Source of the DNA: Mimachlamys varia
Lineage: Eukaryota > Mollusca > Bivalvia > Pectinida > Pectinidae
Direction: 5' to 3'
Length of the DNA: 64,000 nt
NCBI GenBank assembly: GCA_947623455.1
Contig: OX392536.1
Coordinates: forward strand, 13,697,282-13,761,281
The notes under the pieces were generated by a model. That model was not told where the DNA came from, did no database searches, and worked only from the letters and a program-made list of their open reading frames with translations. Of the stretch, positions 24,922-37,300 are shown one piece after another (within the stretch, counting starts at the first letter, position 1; each line of letters starts with the position of its first letter). The translations under genes were made by a program, and so were the position numbers.

Positions 24922-25087
24922 AATCCTCTATAGACTTAATTGACTGTTCCGCACGGTCTTATACATGTAGGCGTGACACCCAACCCCTATCCCGTAAATA
25001 AACAATTCTAAATATCATGTTAAAAGGCTAAGATAAAGAGTAAAATATGGTCTCCATCAGCCTATCTGTGGACTAAAGAGTTATAAA
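24922..25087. other. Short unique spacer
   Basis: Sequence between the palindrome and the 42-bp array. Nothing recognised. Confidence 0.5.
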
Positions 25088-26208
25088 ACAAATCACCACA
25101 AACAACCATAAACACAAGAGTCAGTGGTAACACTCGGCCACAAACAATCATGAACACACGAGTCAGTGGCAACACTCGGCCACAAACAACCATAAACACA
25201 CGAGTCAGTGGTAACACTTGTCTACAAACAACCGTAAACACACGAGTCAGTGGTAACACTCGTCCACAAACAACCATAAACACACGAGTCAGTGGTAACA
25301 CACGTGTCAATGATAACACTCGGCCATAAACACACGAGTCAGTGGTAACACTCGGCCATAAACAACCATAAACACACGAGTCACTGGTAACACTCGGCCA
25401 CAAACAATCATAAACACACGAGTCGGTGGTAACACACGAGTCAGTGGTAACACTCGTCTACAAACAACCATAAACACACGAGTCAGTAGTAACACTCGGC
25501 CACAAACAACCGTAAACACACGAGTCAGTGGTAACACTCTGCCACAAACAACCGTAAACACACGAGTCAGTGGTAACACTCGGCCACAAACAACCGTAAA
25601 CACACGAGTCACTGGTAACACTCGTCCACAAACAACCGTAAACACACGAGTCAGTGGTAACACTCGGCCACAAACAACCATAAATACACGAGTCACTGGT
25701 AACACTCGTCCACAAACAACCATAAACACACGAGTCAGTGGTAACACTCGGCCACAAACAACCGTAAACACACGAGTCACTGGTAACACTCGGCCACAAA
25801 TCACCGTAAACACACGAGTCAGTGGTAACACTCGGCCACAAACAACCGTAAACACACGAGTCAGTGGTTAACACATCACCACAAACAACCATAAAGACAA
25901 GAGTCAGTGGTAACACTCGGCCACAAACAATCATGAACACACGAGTCAGTGGCAACACTCGGCCACAAACAACCATAAACACACGAGTCAGTGGTAACAC
26001 TCGTCCACAAACAACCGTAAACACACGAGTCAGTGGTAACACTCGTCCACAAACAACCATAAACACACGAGTCAGTGGTAACACACGTGTCAATGATAAC
26101 ACTCGGCCACAAACACACGAGTCAGTGGTAACACTCGGCCATAAACAACCATAAACACACGAGTCACTGGTAACACTCGGCCACAAACAATCATAAACAC
26201 ACGAGTCG

Positions 26209-28579
26209 GTGGTAACACACGAGTCAGTAGTAACACTCGGCCACAAACAACCGTAAACAGACGAGTCAGTGGTAACACTCTGCCACAAACAACCGTAAAC
26301 ACACGAGTCAGTGGTAACACTCGGCCACAAACAACCGTAAACACACGAGTCACTGGTAACACTCGTCCACAAACAACCGTAAACACACGAGTCAGTGGTA
26401 ACACTCGGCCACAAACAACCATAAATACACGAGTCACTGGTAACACTCGTCCACAAACAACCATAAACACACGAGTCAGTGGTGACACTCGGCCACAAAC
26501 AACCGTAAACACACGAGTCACTGGTAACACTCGGCCACAAATCACCGTAAACACACGAGTCAGTGGTAACACTCGGCCACAAACAACCGTAAACACACGA
26601 GTCAGTGGTTAACACTCGGCCACAAACAACCATAAACACACGAGTCAGTGCTAACACTCGGCCACAAACAACCGTAAACACACGAGTCAGTGCTAACACT
26701 CGGCCACAAACAACCATAAACACACGAGTCAGTGGTAACACTCGTCCATAGACACACGAGTCAGTGGTAACACTCGTCCACAAACAGCCGTAAACACACG
26801 AGTCAGTGGTAACACTCGGCCAAAAACAACCATGAACGCACGAGTCAGTGGTAACACTCGGCCACAAACAACCGTAAACACACGAGTCACTGGTAACACT
26901 CGGCCACAAACCACCGTAAACACACGAGTCAGTGGTAACACTCGGCCACAAACAACCGTAAACACACGAGTCAGTGGTTAACACTCGGCCACAAACAACC
27001 ATAAACAAACGAGTCAGTGCTAACACTCGGCCACAAACAACCATGGTAACACTCGTCCACAAACAGCCGTAAACACACGAGTCAGTGGTAACACTCGGCC
27101 AAAAACAACCGTAAACACACGAGTCAGTGGTTAACACTCGGCCACAAACAACCATAAACACACGAGTCACTGGTAACACTCGGCCACAAACAACCGTAAA
27201 CAAACGAGTCAGTGGTAACACTCGGCCACAAACCACCGTAAACACACGAGTCAGTGGTAACACTCGGCCACAAACAACCGTAAACACACGAGTCAGTGGT
27301 TAACACTCGGCCACAAACAACCATAAACACACGAGTCAGTGCTAACACTCGGCCACAAACAACCGTAAACACACGAGTCAGTGGTAACACTCGTCTACAA
27401 ACACACGAGTCAGTGGTAACACTCGTCCACAAACAACCGTTAACACAGGAGTCAGTGGTAACACTCGGCCAAAAACAACCATGAACACACGAGTCAGTGG
27501 TAACACTCGGCCACAAACAACAATAAACACACGAGTCAGTGGTAACACTCGGCCACAAACAACCGTAAACACACGAGTCAGTGGTAACACACGTGTCAGT
27601 GGTAACACTCGGCCACAAACAACCGTAAACACACGAGTCAGTGGTTACACACGTGTCAGTGGTAACACTCGGCCACAAACAACCGTAAACACACGAGTCA
27701 GTGGTAACACACGTGTCAGTGGTAACACTCGGCCACAAACAACCGTAAACACACGAGTCAGTGGTAACACACGTGTCATTGGTAAAACTCGGCCACAAAC
27801 AACAGTAAACACACGATTCAGTGGTAACACACGTGTCAGTGGTAACACTCGGCCAAAAACAACCGTAAACACACGAGTCAGTGGTAACACACGTCCACAA
27901 ACAACCGTAAACACACGAGTCAGTGGTAACACTCGTCTACAAACAACCATAAACACACGAGTCAGTGGTAACACTCGGCCATATACACACGAATCAGTGG
28001 TAACACACGAGTCAGTGGTACACACGAGTCAGTGGTACACACGAGTCAGTGGTAACACACGAGTCAGTGGTAACACTCGTCCACAAACAACCATAAACAC
28101 ACGAGTCAGTGGTAACACTCGGCCACAAACAACCATAAACACACGAGTCAGTGGTAACACTCGTCCACAAACAACAATAAACACACGAGACAGTGGTAAC
28201 ACTCGTCCACAAACAACCATAAACACACGAGTCAGTGGTAACACTCCGCCACAAACAACCGTAAACACACGAGACAGTGGTAACACACGTGTCAGTGGTA
28301 ACACTTGGCCACAAACAACAATAAACACACGAGTCAGTGGTAACACTCGGCCACAAACAACAATAAACACACGAGTCAGTGGTAACACTCGGCCACAAAC
28401 AACAATAAACACACGAGTCAGTGGTAACACTCGGCCATAAACACACGAGTCAGTGGTAACACTCGGCCATAAACACACGAGTCAGTGGTAACACTCGGCC
28501 ATATACACACGAATCAGTGGTAACACACAAGTCAGTGGTACACACGAGTCAGTGGTACACACGAGTCAGTGGTAACACA
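26209..28579. repeat. Left copy of the 2,360-bp tandem duplication
   Basis: Matches 28569-30939 at every place compared. The first difference to the left is 26208 versus 28568 (g/a). The first to the right is 28580 versus 30940 (c/t). It includes many private variants (for example the 'ccatggtaac' junction at 27042) shared exactly by both copies. Confidence 0.85.
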
Positions 28580-30939
28580 CGAGTCAGTAGTAACACTCGG
28601 CCACAAACAACCGTAAACAGACGAGTCAGTGGTAACACTCTGCCACAAACAACCGTAAACACACGAGTCAGTGGTAACACTCGGCCACAAACAACCGTAA
28701 ACACACGAGTCACTGGTAACACTCGTCCACAAACAACCGTAAACACACGAGTCAGTGGTAACACTCGGCCACAAACAACCATAAATACACGAGTCACTGG
28801 TAACACTCGTCCACAAACAACCATAAACACACGAGTCAGTGGTGACACTCGGCCACAAACAACCGTAAACACACGAGTCACTGGTAACACTCGGCCACAA
28901 ATCACCGTAAACACACGAGTCAGTGGTAACACTCGGCCACAAACAACCGTAAACACACGAGTCAGTGGTTAACACTCGGCCACAAACAACCATAAACACA
29001 CGAGTCAGTGCTAACACTCGGCCACAAACAACCGTAAACACACGAGTCAGTGCTAACACTCGGCCACAAACAACCATAAACACACGAGTCAGTGGTAACA
29101 CTCGTCCATAGACACACGAGTCAGTGGTAACACTCGTCCACAAACAGCCGTAAACACACGAGTCAGTGGTAACACTCGGCCAAAAACAACCATGAACGCA
29201 CGAGTCAGTGGTAACACTCGGCCACAAACAACCGTAAACACACGAGTCACTGGTAACACTCGGCCACAAACCACCGTAAACACACGAGTCAGTGGTAACA
29301 CTCGGCCACAAACAACCGTAAACACACGAGTCAGTGGTTAACACTCGGCCACAAACAACCATAAACAAACGAGTCAGTGCTAACACTCGGCCACAAACAA
29401 CCATGGTAACACTCGTCCACAAACAGCCGTAAACACACGAGTCAGTGGTAACACTCGGCCAAAAACAACCGTAAACACACGAGTCAGTGGTTAACACTCG
29501 GCCACAAACAACCATAAACACACGAGTCACTGGTAACACTCGGCCACAAACAACCGTAAACAAACGAGTCAGTGGTAACACTCGGCCACAAACCACCGTA
29601 AACACACGAGTCAGTGGTAACACTCGGCCACAAACAACCGTAAACACACGAGTCAGTGGTTAACACTCGGCCACAAACAACCATAAACACACGAGTCAGT
29701 GCTAACACTCGGCCACAAACAACCGTAAACACACGAGTCAGTGGTAACACTCGTCTACAAACACACGAGTCAGTGGTAACACTCGTCCACAAACAACCGT
29801 TAACACAGGAGTCAGTGGTAACACTCGGCCAAAAACAACCATGAACACACGAGTCAGTGGTAACACTCGGCCACAAACAACAATAAACACACGAGTCAGT
29901 GGTAACACTCGGCCACAAACAACCGTAAACACACGAGTCAGTGGTAACACACGTGTCAGTGGTAACACTCGGCCACAAACAACCGTAAACACACGAGTCA
30001 GTGGTTACACACGTGTCAGTGGTAACACTCGGCCACAAACAACCGTAAACACACGAGTCAGTGGTAACACACGTGTCAGTGGTAACACTCGGCCACAAAC
30101 AACCGTAAACACACGAGTCAGTGGTAACACACGTGTCATTGGTAAAACTCGGCCACAAACAACAGTAAACACACGATTCAGTGGTAACACACGTGTCAGT
30201 GGTAACACTCGGCCAAAAACAACCGTAAACACACGAGTCAGTGGTAACACACGTCCACAAACAACCGTAAACACACGAGTCAGTGGTAACACTCGTCTAC
30301 AAACAACCATAAACACACGAGTCAGTGGTAACACTCGGCCATATACACACGAATCAGTGGTAACACACGAGTCAGTGGTACACACGAGTCAGTGGTACAC
30401 ACGAGTCAGTGGTAACACACGAGTCAGTGGTAACACTCGTCCACAAACAACCATAAACACACGAGTCAGTGGTAACACTCGGCCACAAACAACCATAAAC
30501 ACACGAGTCAGTGGTAACACTCGTCCACAAACAACAATAAACACACGAGACAGTGGTAACACTCGTCCACAAACAACCATAAACACACGAGTCAGTGGTA
30601 ACACTCCGCCACAAACAACCGTAAACACACGAGACAGTGGTAACACACGTGTCAGTGGTAACACTTGGCCACAAACAACAATAAACACACGAGTCAGTGG
30701 TAACACTCGGCCACAAACAACAATAAACACACGAGTCAGTGGTAACACTCGGCCACAAACAACAATAAACACACGAGTCAGTGGTAACACTCGGCCATAA
30801 ACACACGAGTCAGTGGTAACACTCGGCCATAAACACACGAGTCAGTGGTAACACTCGGCCATATACACACGAATCAGTGGTAACACACAAGTCAGTGGTA
30901 CACACGAGTCAGTGGTACACACGAGTCAGTGGTAACACA
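28569..30939. repeat. Right copy of the 2,360-bp tandem duplication
   Basis: Second copy of the block. It carries the same private variants at +2,360 bp, including 'ccatggtaac' at 29402. Either a very recent duplication or an assembly duplicate. Confidence 0.85.
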
Positions 30940-31304
30940 TGAGTCAGTGGTTACACACAAGTCTGTACTAACACACGAGTCGGTGCTATCACACGAGTCG
31001 GTGGTAACACACGAGTCAGTGGTAACACACGAGTCAGTGGTAACACACTAGTCAGTGGTAACACACTAGTCAGTGGTAACACACCAGTCAGTGGTAACAC
31101 ACGGGTCGGTGGTAACACACCAGTCAGTGGTAACACACCAGTCAGTGGTAACACACGGGTCGGTGGTAACACACGAGTCAGTGGTAACACACGGGTCGGT
31201 GGTAACACACCAGTCAGTGGTAACACACGGGTCGGTGGTAACACACGATTCAGTGGTAACACACGAGTCAGTGGTAACACACGAGTCGATGGTAACACTC
31301 GGCC
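30940..31304. repeat. 18-bp subrepeat tail of the 42-bp array
   Basis: About twenty copies of an 18-bp unit (ggtaacacacgagtcagt and variants with cgggtcggt, ccagtcagt or ctagtcagt). It is the first part of the 42-bp unit without its 'ggccacaaacaacc' part. It suggests how the longer unit is built: an 18-bp module joined to a 24-bp module. Confidence 0.9.
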
Positions 31305-32045
31305 AGCGCTCTAGCAGACACAAAAAGTAGAAGGACGCTGTTTCACCGTTTATGCTGAAGGGATTAAAAAAAAATAAAAAAGGCTGTCAATAAATTTGCA
31401 CGGGGCCTCCCGGCCATTTTCACGCATTCAGACAGGATTGAACACACTAAGCCGAATGGCATTAGTTAGGTTCTTGATGGGAGCAATTATTCAAAGTCGT
31501 AGAATCAATGTGATTACACGACTCGAATACGACAAACAATGCTTCCCCATGTCTAACGGGCGATTGATAACTGCAGATTGTAATAGATTTAACACGTAGT
31601 GTTTAATTTGATAAAGTTTACCCTGATTGTTCAACTACTCTATTCTAATTTCCCTTTGCATTAAATCGTGAGAATCGGAATAAAAGGGCCTAGAAGTGAT
31701 GTGTACTTCCGCGTCCTATTAATTTGCGTGTTCAAGTTGTGCGTTTTCAGCACTAACGAGAGAGTTGGAGAAAACACCGTAGGATAAATAGGCAATACAC
31801 GACGAGGAGCTGCGGTATGTATTACAATGGCTCACTTAAATGAATCAATTAAAAAAACGTATATACTTCAATTATTTAATAGTTACAATAATAAAAAAAA
31901 CATGTTTAAAATTTTAAAACAGTTTCAAACAGCAAAACAATTCGTAATTGATATTACGTTTTCGAGTGAGAAAAACGTTTTCAAAAAATTGTTCTGCTTT
32001 TGTTTGCATTCAACATGAAACGATGAAGCACGTAGATGTGATTAT
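31305..32045. other. Unique spacer, nothing recognised
   Basis: AT-rich sequence with A-rich stretches at 31366-31382 and 31850-31915. Two short plus-strand frames (31396-31599, 31827-32018) have no recognisable domain, and their codon content looks like background. Confidence 0.5.
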
Positions 32046-33457
32046 TTAGCTGTGATAATACTGTAACTAGACACTTAGCTGTGATAATAACGATATACTT
32101 AGCTGTGATAATAACGATACACTTAACTGTGATACTAACGATACACTTACCTGTGATAATAACGATACACTTAGCTGTGATAATAACGATACACTTACCT
32201 GTGATAATAACGATACACTTAGCTGTGATAATAACGATACACTTAGCTGTGATAATAACGATACACTTAGCTGTGATACTAACGATACACTTACCTGTGA
32301 TAATAACGATACACTTACCTGTGATAATAACGATACACTTAGCTGTGATAATAACGATACACTTACCTGTGATAATAACGATACACTTAGCTGTGATAAT
32401 AACGATACACTTAGCTGTGATAATAATGATACACTTAGCTGTGATAATAACGAGACATTTAGCTGTGATAATAACGAGACATTTAGCTGTGATAATAACG
32501 AGACATGTAGCTGTGATAATAACGAGACATTTAGCTGTGATAATAACGAGACATTTAGCTGTGATAATAGCGAGACATTTAGCTGTGATAATAACGAGAC
32601 ATTTAGCTGTGATAATAACGAGACATTTAGCTGTGATAATAACGAGACATTTTGCTGTGATAATAACGAGACATTTAGCTGTGATAATAACGATACACTT
32701 AGCTGTGATAATAACGATACACCTAGCTGTGATAATAACGATACATTTAGCTGTGATAATAACGAGACATTTAGCGGTGATAATAACGAGACATTTAGCT
32801 GTGATAATAACGATACACTTAGCTGTGATAATAACGATACACCTAGCTGTGATAATAACGAGACATTTAGCTGTTATAATAACGATACACTTAGCTGTGA
32901 TAATAACGATACATTTAGCTGTGATAATAACGAGACATTTAGCTGTGATAATAACGATACACTTAGCTGTGATAATAACGATACATTTATCTGTGATAAT
33001 AAGGAGACATTTAGCTGTGATAATAACGAGACATTTAGCTGTGATAATAACGAGACATTTAGCTGTGATAATAACGAGACATTTAGCTGTGATAATAACG
33101 AAACATTTAGCTGTGATAATAACGAGACATTTAGCTGTGATAATAACGATACACTTAGCTGTGATAATAACGAGACATTTAGCTGTGATAATAACGAGAC
33201 ATTTAGCTGTGATAATAACGAGACATTTAGCTGTGATAATAATGATACACTTAGCTGTGATAATAACGAGACATTTAGCTGTGATAATAACGAGAAATTT
33301 AGCTGTGATAATAATGATACACTTAACTGTGATAATAACGAGACATTTAGCTGTGATAATAACGAGACATTTAGCTGTGATAATAACGAGACATTTAGCT
33401 GTGATAATAACGAGACATTTAGCTGTGATAATAACGAGACATTTATTGTTATAATAC
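32046..33457. repeat. Satellite of 24-bp units
   Basis: The unit is 24 bp, 'gctgtgataataacgataca' plus 'ctta', in about 58 copies, with a second form having 'cgagacattta'. 24 is divisible by three, so long frames stay open on both strands (8-residue repeats such as CLVIITAK on minus and HLAVIITR on plus). They have no other domain. The gatacact form dominates the left end and the gagacatt form the right. Confidence 0.96.
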
Positions 33458-34055
33458 GGAGACATTTGGATGTGATTATAACGAGACATTTAGCTGTGAT
33501 AATAACGATACACTAAGCTGTGATAATAACGAGACATTTATTGTTATAATACGGAGACATTTGGATGTGATTATAACGATACATTTAGCTGTGATAATAA
33601 CGATACACTTAGCTGTGATAATAACGAGACATTTATTGTTACAATACGGAGACATTTGGATGTGATTATAACGAGACATTTAGCTGTGATAATAACGATA
33701 CACTTAGCTGTGATAATAACGAGACATTTATTGTTATAATACGGAGACATTTGGATGTGATTATAACGAGACATTTAGCTGTGATAATAACGATACACTT
33801 AGCTGTGATAATAACGAGACATTTATTGTTATAATACGGAGACATTTGGATGTGATTATAACGAGACATTTAGCTGTGATAATAACGAGACATTTAGCTG
33901 TGATAATAACGATATATTAATTGTTATAATACGGAGACATTTGGATGTGATTATAACGAGACATTTAGCTGTGATAATAACGAGACATTTAGCTGTGATA
34001 ATAACGATATATTAATTGTTATAAATACGGAGACATTTGGATGTGATTATAACGA
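33458..34055. repeat. 95-bp higher-order repeat derived from the 24-bp satellite
   Basis: The marker 'ggagacatttggatgtgatt' begins at 33458, 33553, 33648, 33743, 33838, 33933 and 34029: five steps of exactly 95 bp and one of 96. Each unit is four 24-bp monomers minus one base, with two of them diverged (attgttataatac; ggatgtgattataac). The 95-bp period breaks the reading frame, so the long frames of the left part end here. Confidence 0.95.
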
Positions 34056-34074
34056 TTTATCATAAATAATTTCT

Positions 34075-34372
34075 ATTATTACAATGGCAAGACAGTTAGA
34101 TTTGTACAACTTAAAGTACACAAAAACACCAAATTTGAATTGAATATGACTGTTTTATTACATAGTAAACGAAGTAAGTATATCAATGTACAAAACTTGT
34201 ACATATCTAAAACCTTTTAGATTATCAGTAAAATCAAAAGGTGTACATCTATAAAACTTTTTCAGATAAAGTCTTAGATGGGGTTATAAAAAAACGCCAT
34301 CAAACAAAGTTGTACATTTATATTTTTTGGATAAAGAGTCAAGACTAAGATGAGATTATAAAAAACCCATCA
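34075..34372 (+). repeat. Dispersed repeat, copy A (related to 49590-49835)
   Basis: This spacer between two satellites shares ordered similarity with 49590-49835: 'atggcaag', 'gttagatttgtacaactta', a GTAAGTATAT segment, 'taaaaccttttaga' and 'gataaagagtcaagactaag' in the same order. The second half is itself doubled ('gataaagtcttagatggggtt' near 34265, 'gataaagagtcaagactaag' near 34332). No domain or family was recognised. Confidence 0.7.
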
Positions 34373-34391
34373 AACTAGATACCAACAACTG

Positions 34392-37300
34392 AAACGAGGC
34401 GGTGGAGAAGGAAGGTGATAGAAAGGGGAGGCTGTGGGAAAGGAAGGTGATAGAAAGGGGAGGCGTTGGGAAAGGAAGGTGATAGAATGGGGAGGCGGTG
34501 GGAAAGGAAGGTGATAGAAAGGGGAGGCGGTGGGAAAGGAAGGTGATAGAAAGGGGAGGCGGTGGGAAAGGAAGGTGATAGAAAGGGGAGGCGGTGGAAA
34601 AGGAAGGTGATAGAAAGGGGAGGCGGTGGGTAAGGAAGGTGATAGATAGGGGAGGCGGTGGGAAAGGAATGTGATAGAAAGGGGAGGCGGTGGGAAAGGA
34701 AGGTGATAGAAAGGGGAGGCGGTGGGAAAGGAAGGTGATAGAAAGGGGAGGCGGTGGGAAAGGAAGGTGATAGAAAGGGGAGGCGGTGGGAAAGGAAGGT
34801 GATAGAAAGGGGAGGCGATGGGAAAGGAAGGTGATGGAAAAGGGAGGCGGTGGGACAGGAAGGTGATAGAAAGGGGAGGCGGTGGGAAAGGAACGTGATA
34901 GAAAGGGGAGGCGGTGGGAAAGGAAGGTGATAAAAAGGGGAGGTGGTGGGAAAGGAAGGTGATAGAAAGGGGAGGCGGTGGGAAAGGAAGGTGATAGAAA
35001 GGGGAGGCGGTGGGAAAGGAAGGTGATAGAAAGGGGAGGCGGTGGGAAAGGAAGGTGATAGAAAGGGGAGGTGGTGGGAAAGGAAGGTAATAGAAAGGGG
35101 AGGCGTTGGGAAGAGAAGGTGATAGAAAGGGGAGGCGGTGGGAAAGTAAGGTGATAGAAAGGGGAGGTGGTGAGAAAGGAAGGTGATAGAAAGGGGAGGT
35201 GGTAAGAAAGGAAGGTAATAGAAAGGGGAGGTGGTGGGAAAGGAAGGTAATAGAAAGGGGAGGCGGTGAGTAAGGAAGGTATTAGAAAGGGGAGGCGGTT
35301 GGAAAGGAAGGTGATAGAAAGGGGAGGTGGTGGGAAAGGAAGGTAATAGAAAGGGGAGGTGGCGGGAAAGGAAGGTAATAGAAAGGAGAGGTGGCGGGAA
35401 AGGAAGGTGATAGAAAGGGGAGGCGGATGGAAAAGAAGGTGATAGAAAGGGCAGGCGGTGGGAAAGGAGAATGATAGAAAGGGGAGGTGGTTGGAAAGGA
35501 AGGTGATAGAAAGGGGAGGCGGTGGGAAAGGAAGGTGATAGAAAGGGGAGGCGGTTGGAAAGGAAGGTGATAGAAAGGGGAGGCGGTGGGAAAGGAACGT
35601 AATAGAAAGGGGAGGCGGTTGGAAAGGAAGGTGATAGAAAGAGGAGGTGGTAAGAAAGGAAGGTAATAGAAAAGGGAGGTGGTGGGAAAGGAAGGTAATA
35701 GAAAGGGGAGGCGGTTGGAAAGGAAGGTGATAGAAAGGGGAGGCGGTGGGAAAGGAAGGTAATAGAAAGGGGAGGCGGTTGGAAAGGAAGGTGATAGAAA
35801 GGGGAGGTGGTAAGAAAGGAAGGTAATAGAAAAGGGAGGTGGTGGGAAAGGAAGGTAATAGAAAGGGGAGGTGGTAAGAAAGGAAGGTAATAGGAAAGGG
35901 AGGTGGTGGGAAAGGAAGGTAATAGAAAGGGGAGGTGGTGGGAAAGGAAGGTGATAGAAAGGGGAGGCGGTTGGAAAGGAAGGTGATAGAAAGGGGAGGC
36001 GGTGGGAAAGGAAGGTAATAGAAAGGGGAGGCGGTTGGAAAGGAAGGTGATAGAAAGGGGAGGTGGTTGGAAAGGAAGGTGATAGAAAGGGGAGGCGGTG
36101 GGAAAGGAAGGTGATAGAAAGGGGAGGCGGTTGGAAAGGAAGGTGATAGAAAGGGGAGGCGGTGGGAAAGGAAGGTAATAGAAAGGGGAGGCGGTTGGAA
36201 AGGAAGGTGATAGAAAGGGGAGGTGGTAAGAAAGGAAGGTAATAGAAAAGGGAGGTGGTGGGAAAGGAAGGTAATAGAAAGGGGAGGCGGTTGGAAAGGA
36301 AGGTGATAGAAAGGGGAGGCGGTGGGAAAGGAAGGTAATAGAAAGGGGAGGCGGTTGGAAAGGAAGGTGATAGGAAAGGGAGGTGGTGGGAAAGGAAGGT
36401 GATAGAAAGGGGAGGTGGTGGGTAAGGAAGGTAATAGAAAGGGGAGGTGGTGGGAAAGGAAGGTAATAGAAAGGGGAGGTGGTGAGAAAGGAAGGTAATA
36501 GAAAGGGGAGGCGGTGGGAAAGGAGAATGATAGAAAGGGGAGGCGGTTGGAAAGGAAGGTGATAGAAAGGGGAGGCGGTGGGAAAGGAAGGTGATAGAAA
36601 GGGGAGGCGGTTGGAAAGGAAGGTGATAGAAAGGGCAGGCGGTGGGAAAGGAACGTGATAGGAAAGGGAGTTGGTGGGAAAGGAAGGTAATAGAAAAGGG
36701 AGGTGGTGGGAAAGGAAGGTAATAGGAAAGGGAGTTGGTGGGAAAGGAAGGTAATAGAAAGGGGAGGTGGTGGGAAAGGAAGGTAATAGAAAAGGGAGGT
36801 GGTGGGAAAGGAAGGTAATAGAAAGGGGAGGCGGTGAGTAAGGAAGGTGATAGGAAAGGGGAGGTGGTAAGAAAGGAAGGTGATAGAAAGGGGAGGCGGT
36901 GGGAAAGGAAGGTAATAGAAAGGGGAGGTGGTTGGAAAGGAAGGTGATAGAAAGGGGAGTTGGTAAGAAAGGAAGGTAATAGAAAAGGGAGGTGGTGGGA
37001 AAGGAAGGTAATAGAAAGGGGAGGTGGTGGGAAAGGAAGGTGATAGAAAGGGAGGTGGTGGGTAAGGAAGGTAATAGAAAGGGGAGGTGGTGGGTAAGGA
37101 AGGTAATAGAAAGGGGAGGTGGTGGGTAAGGAAGGTAATAGAAAGGGGAGGTGGTAAGAAAGGAAGGTAATAGGAAAGGGAGGTGGTGGGAAAGGAAGGT
37201 AATAGAAAGGGAGGTGGTGGGTAAGGAAGGTAATAGAAAGGGGAGGTGGTGGGAAAGGAAGGTAATAGAAAGGGGAGGTGGTGGGAAAGGAAGGTGATAG

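Larger units (their letters stand above)
25088..30939. repeat. Satellite of 42-bp units with 2,360-bp block duplication
   Basis: The unit is 42 bp: an 18-bp part containing 'acacgagtcagtggtaac' and a 24-bp part containing 'ggccacaaacaaccgtaa'. Frames persist on both strands because 42 is divisible by three (minus 14-residue repeats such as VFTVVCGRVLPLTR; plus repeats such as NTRVSGNTRPQTTV). Block structure is clear: 26209-28579 recurs at 28569-30939 with an offset of 2,360 bp and no difference in the stretches I compared. An earlier block near 25131-25880 recurs at 25914-26620, with the offset changing from 783 to 741 bp through loss of one 42-bp unit. I regard none of the frames as genes. 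Confidence 0.97.

Noticed and set aside
25062..31330. Cysteine- and valine-rich or threonine-rich frames in the 42-bp array
   Set aside because: Overlapping frames are open on both strands in the same DNA. They are repeat artefacts.
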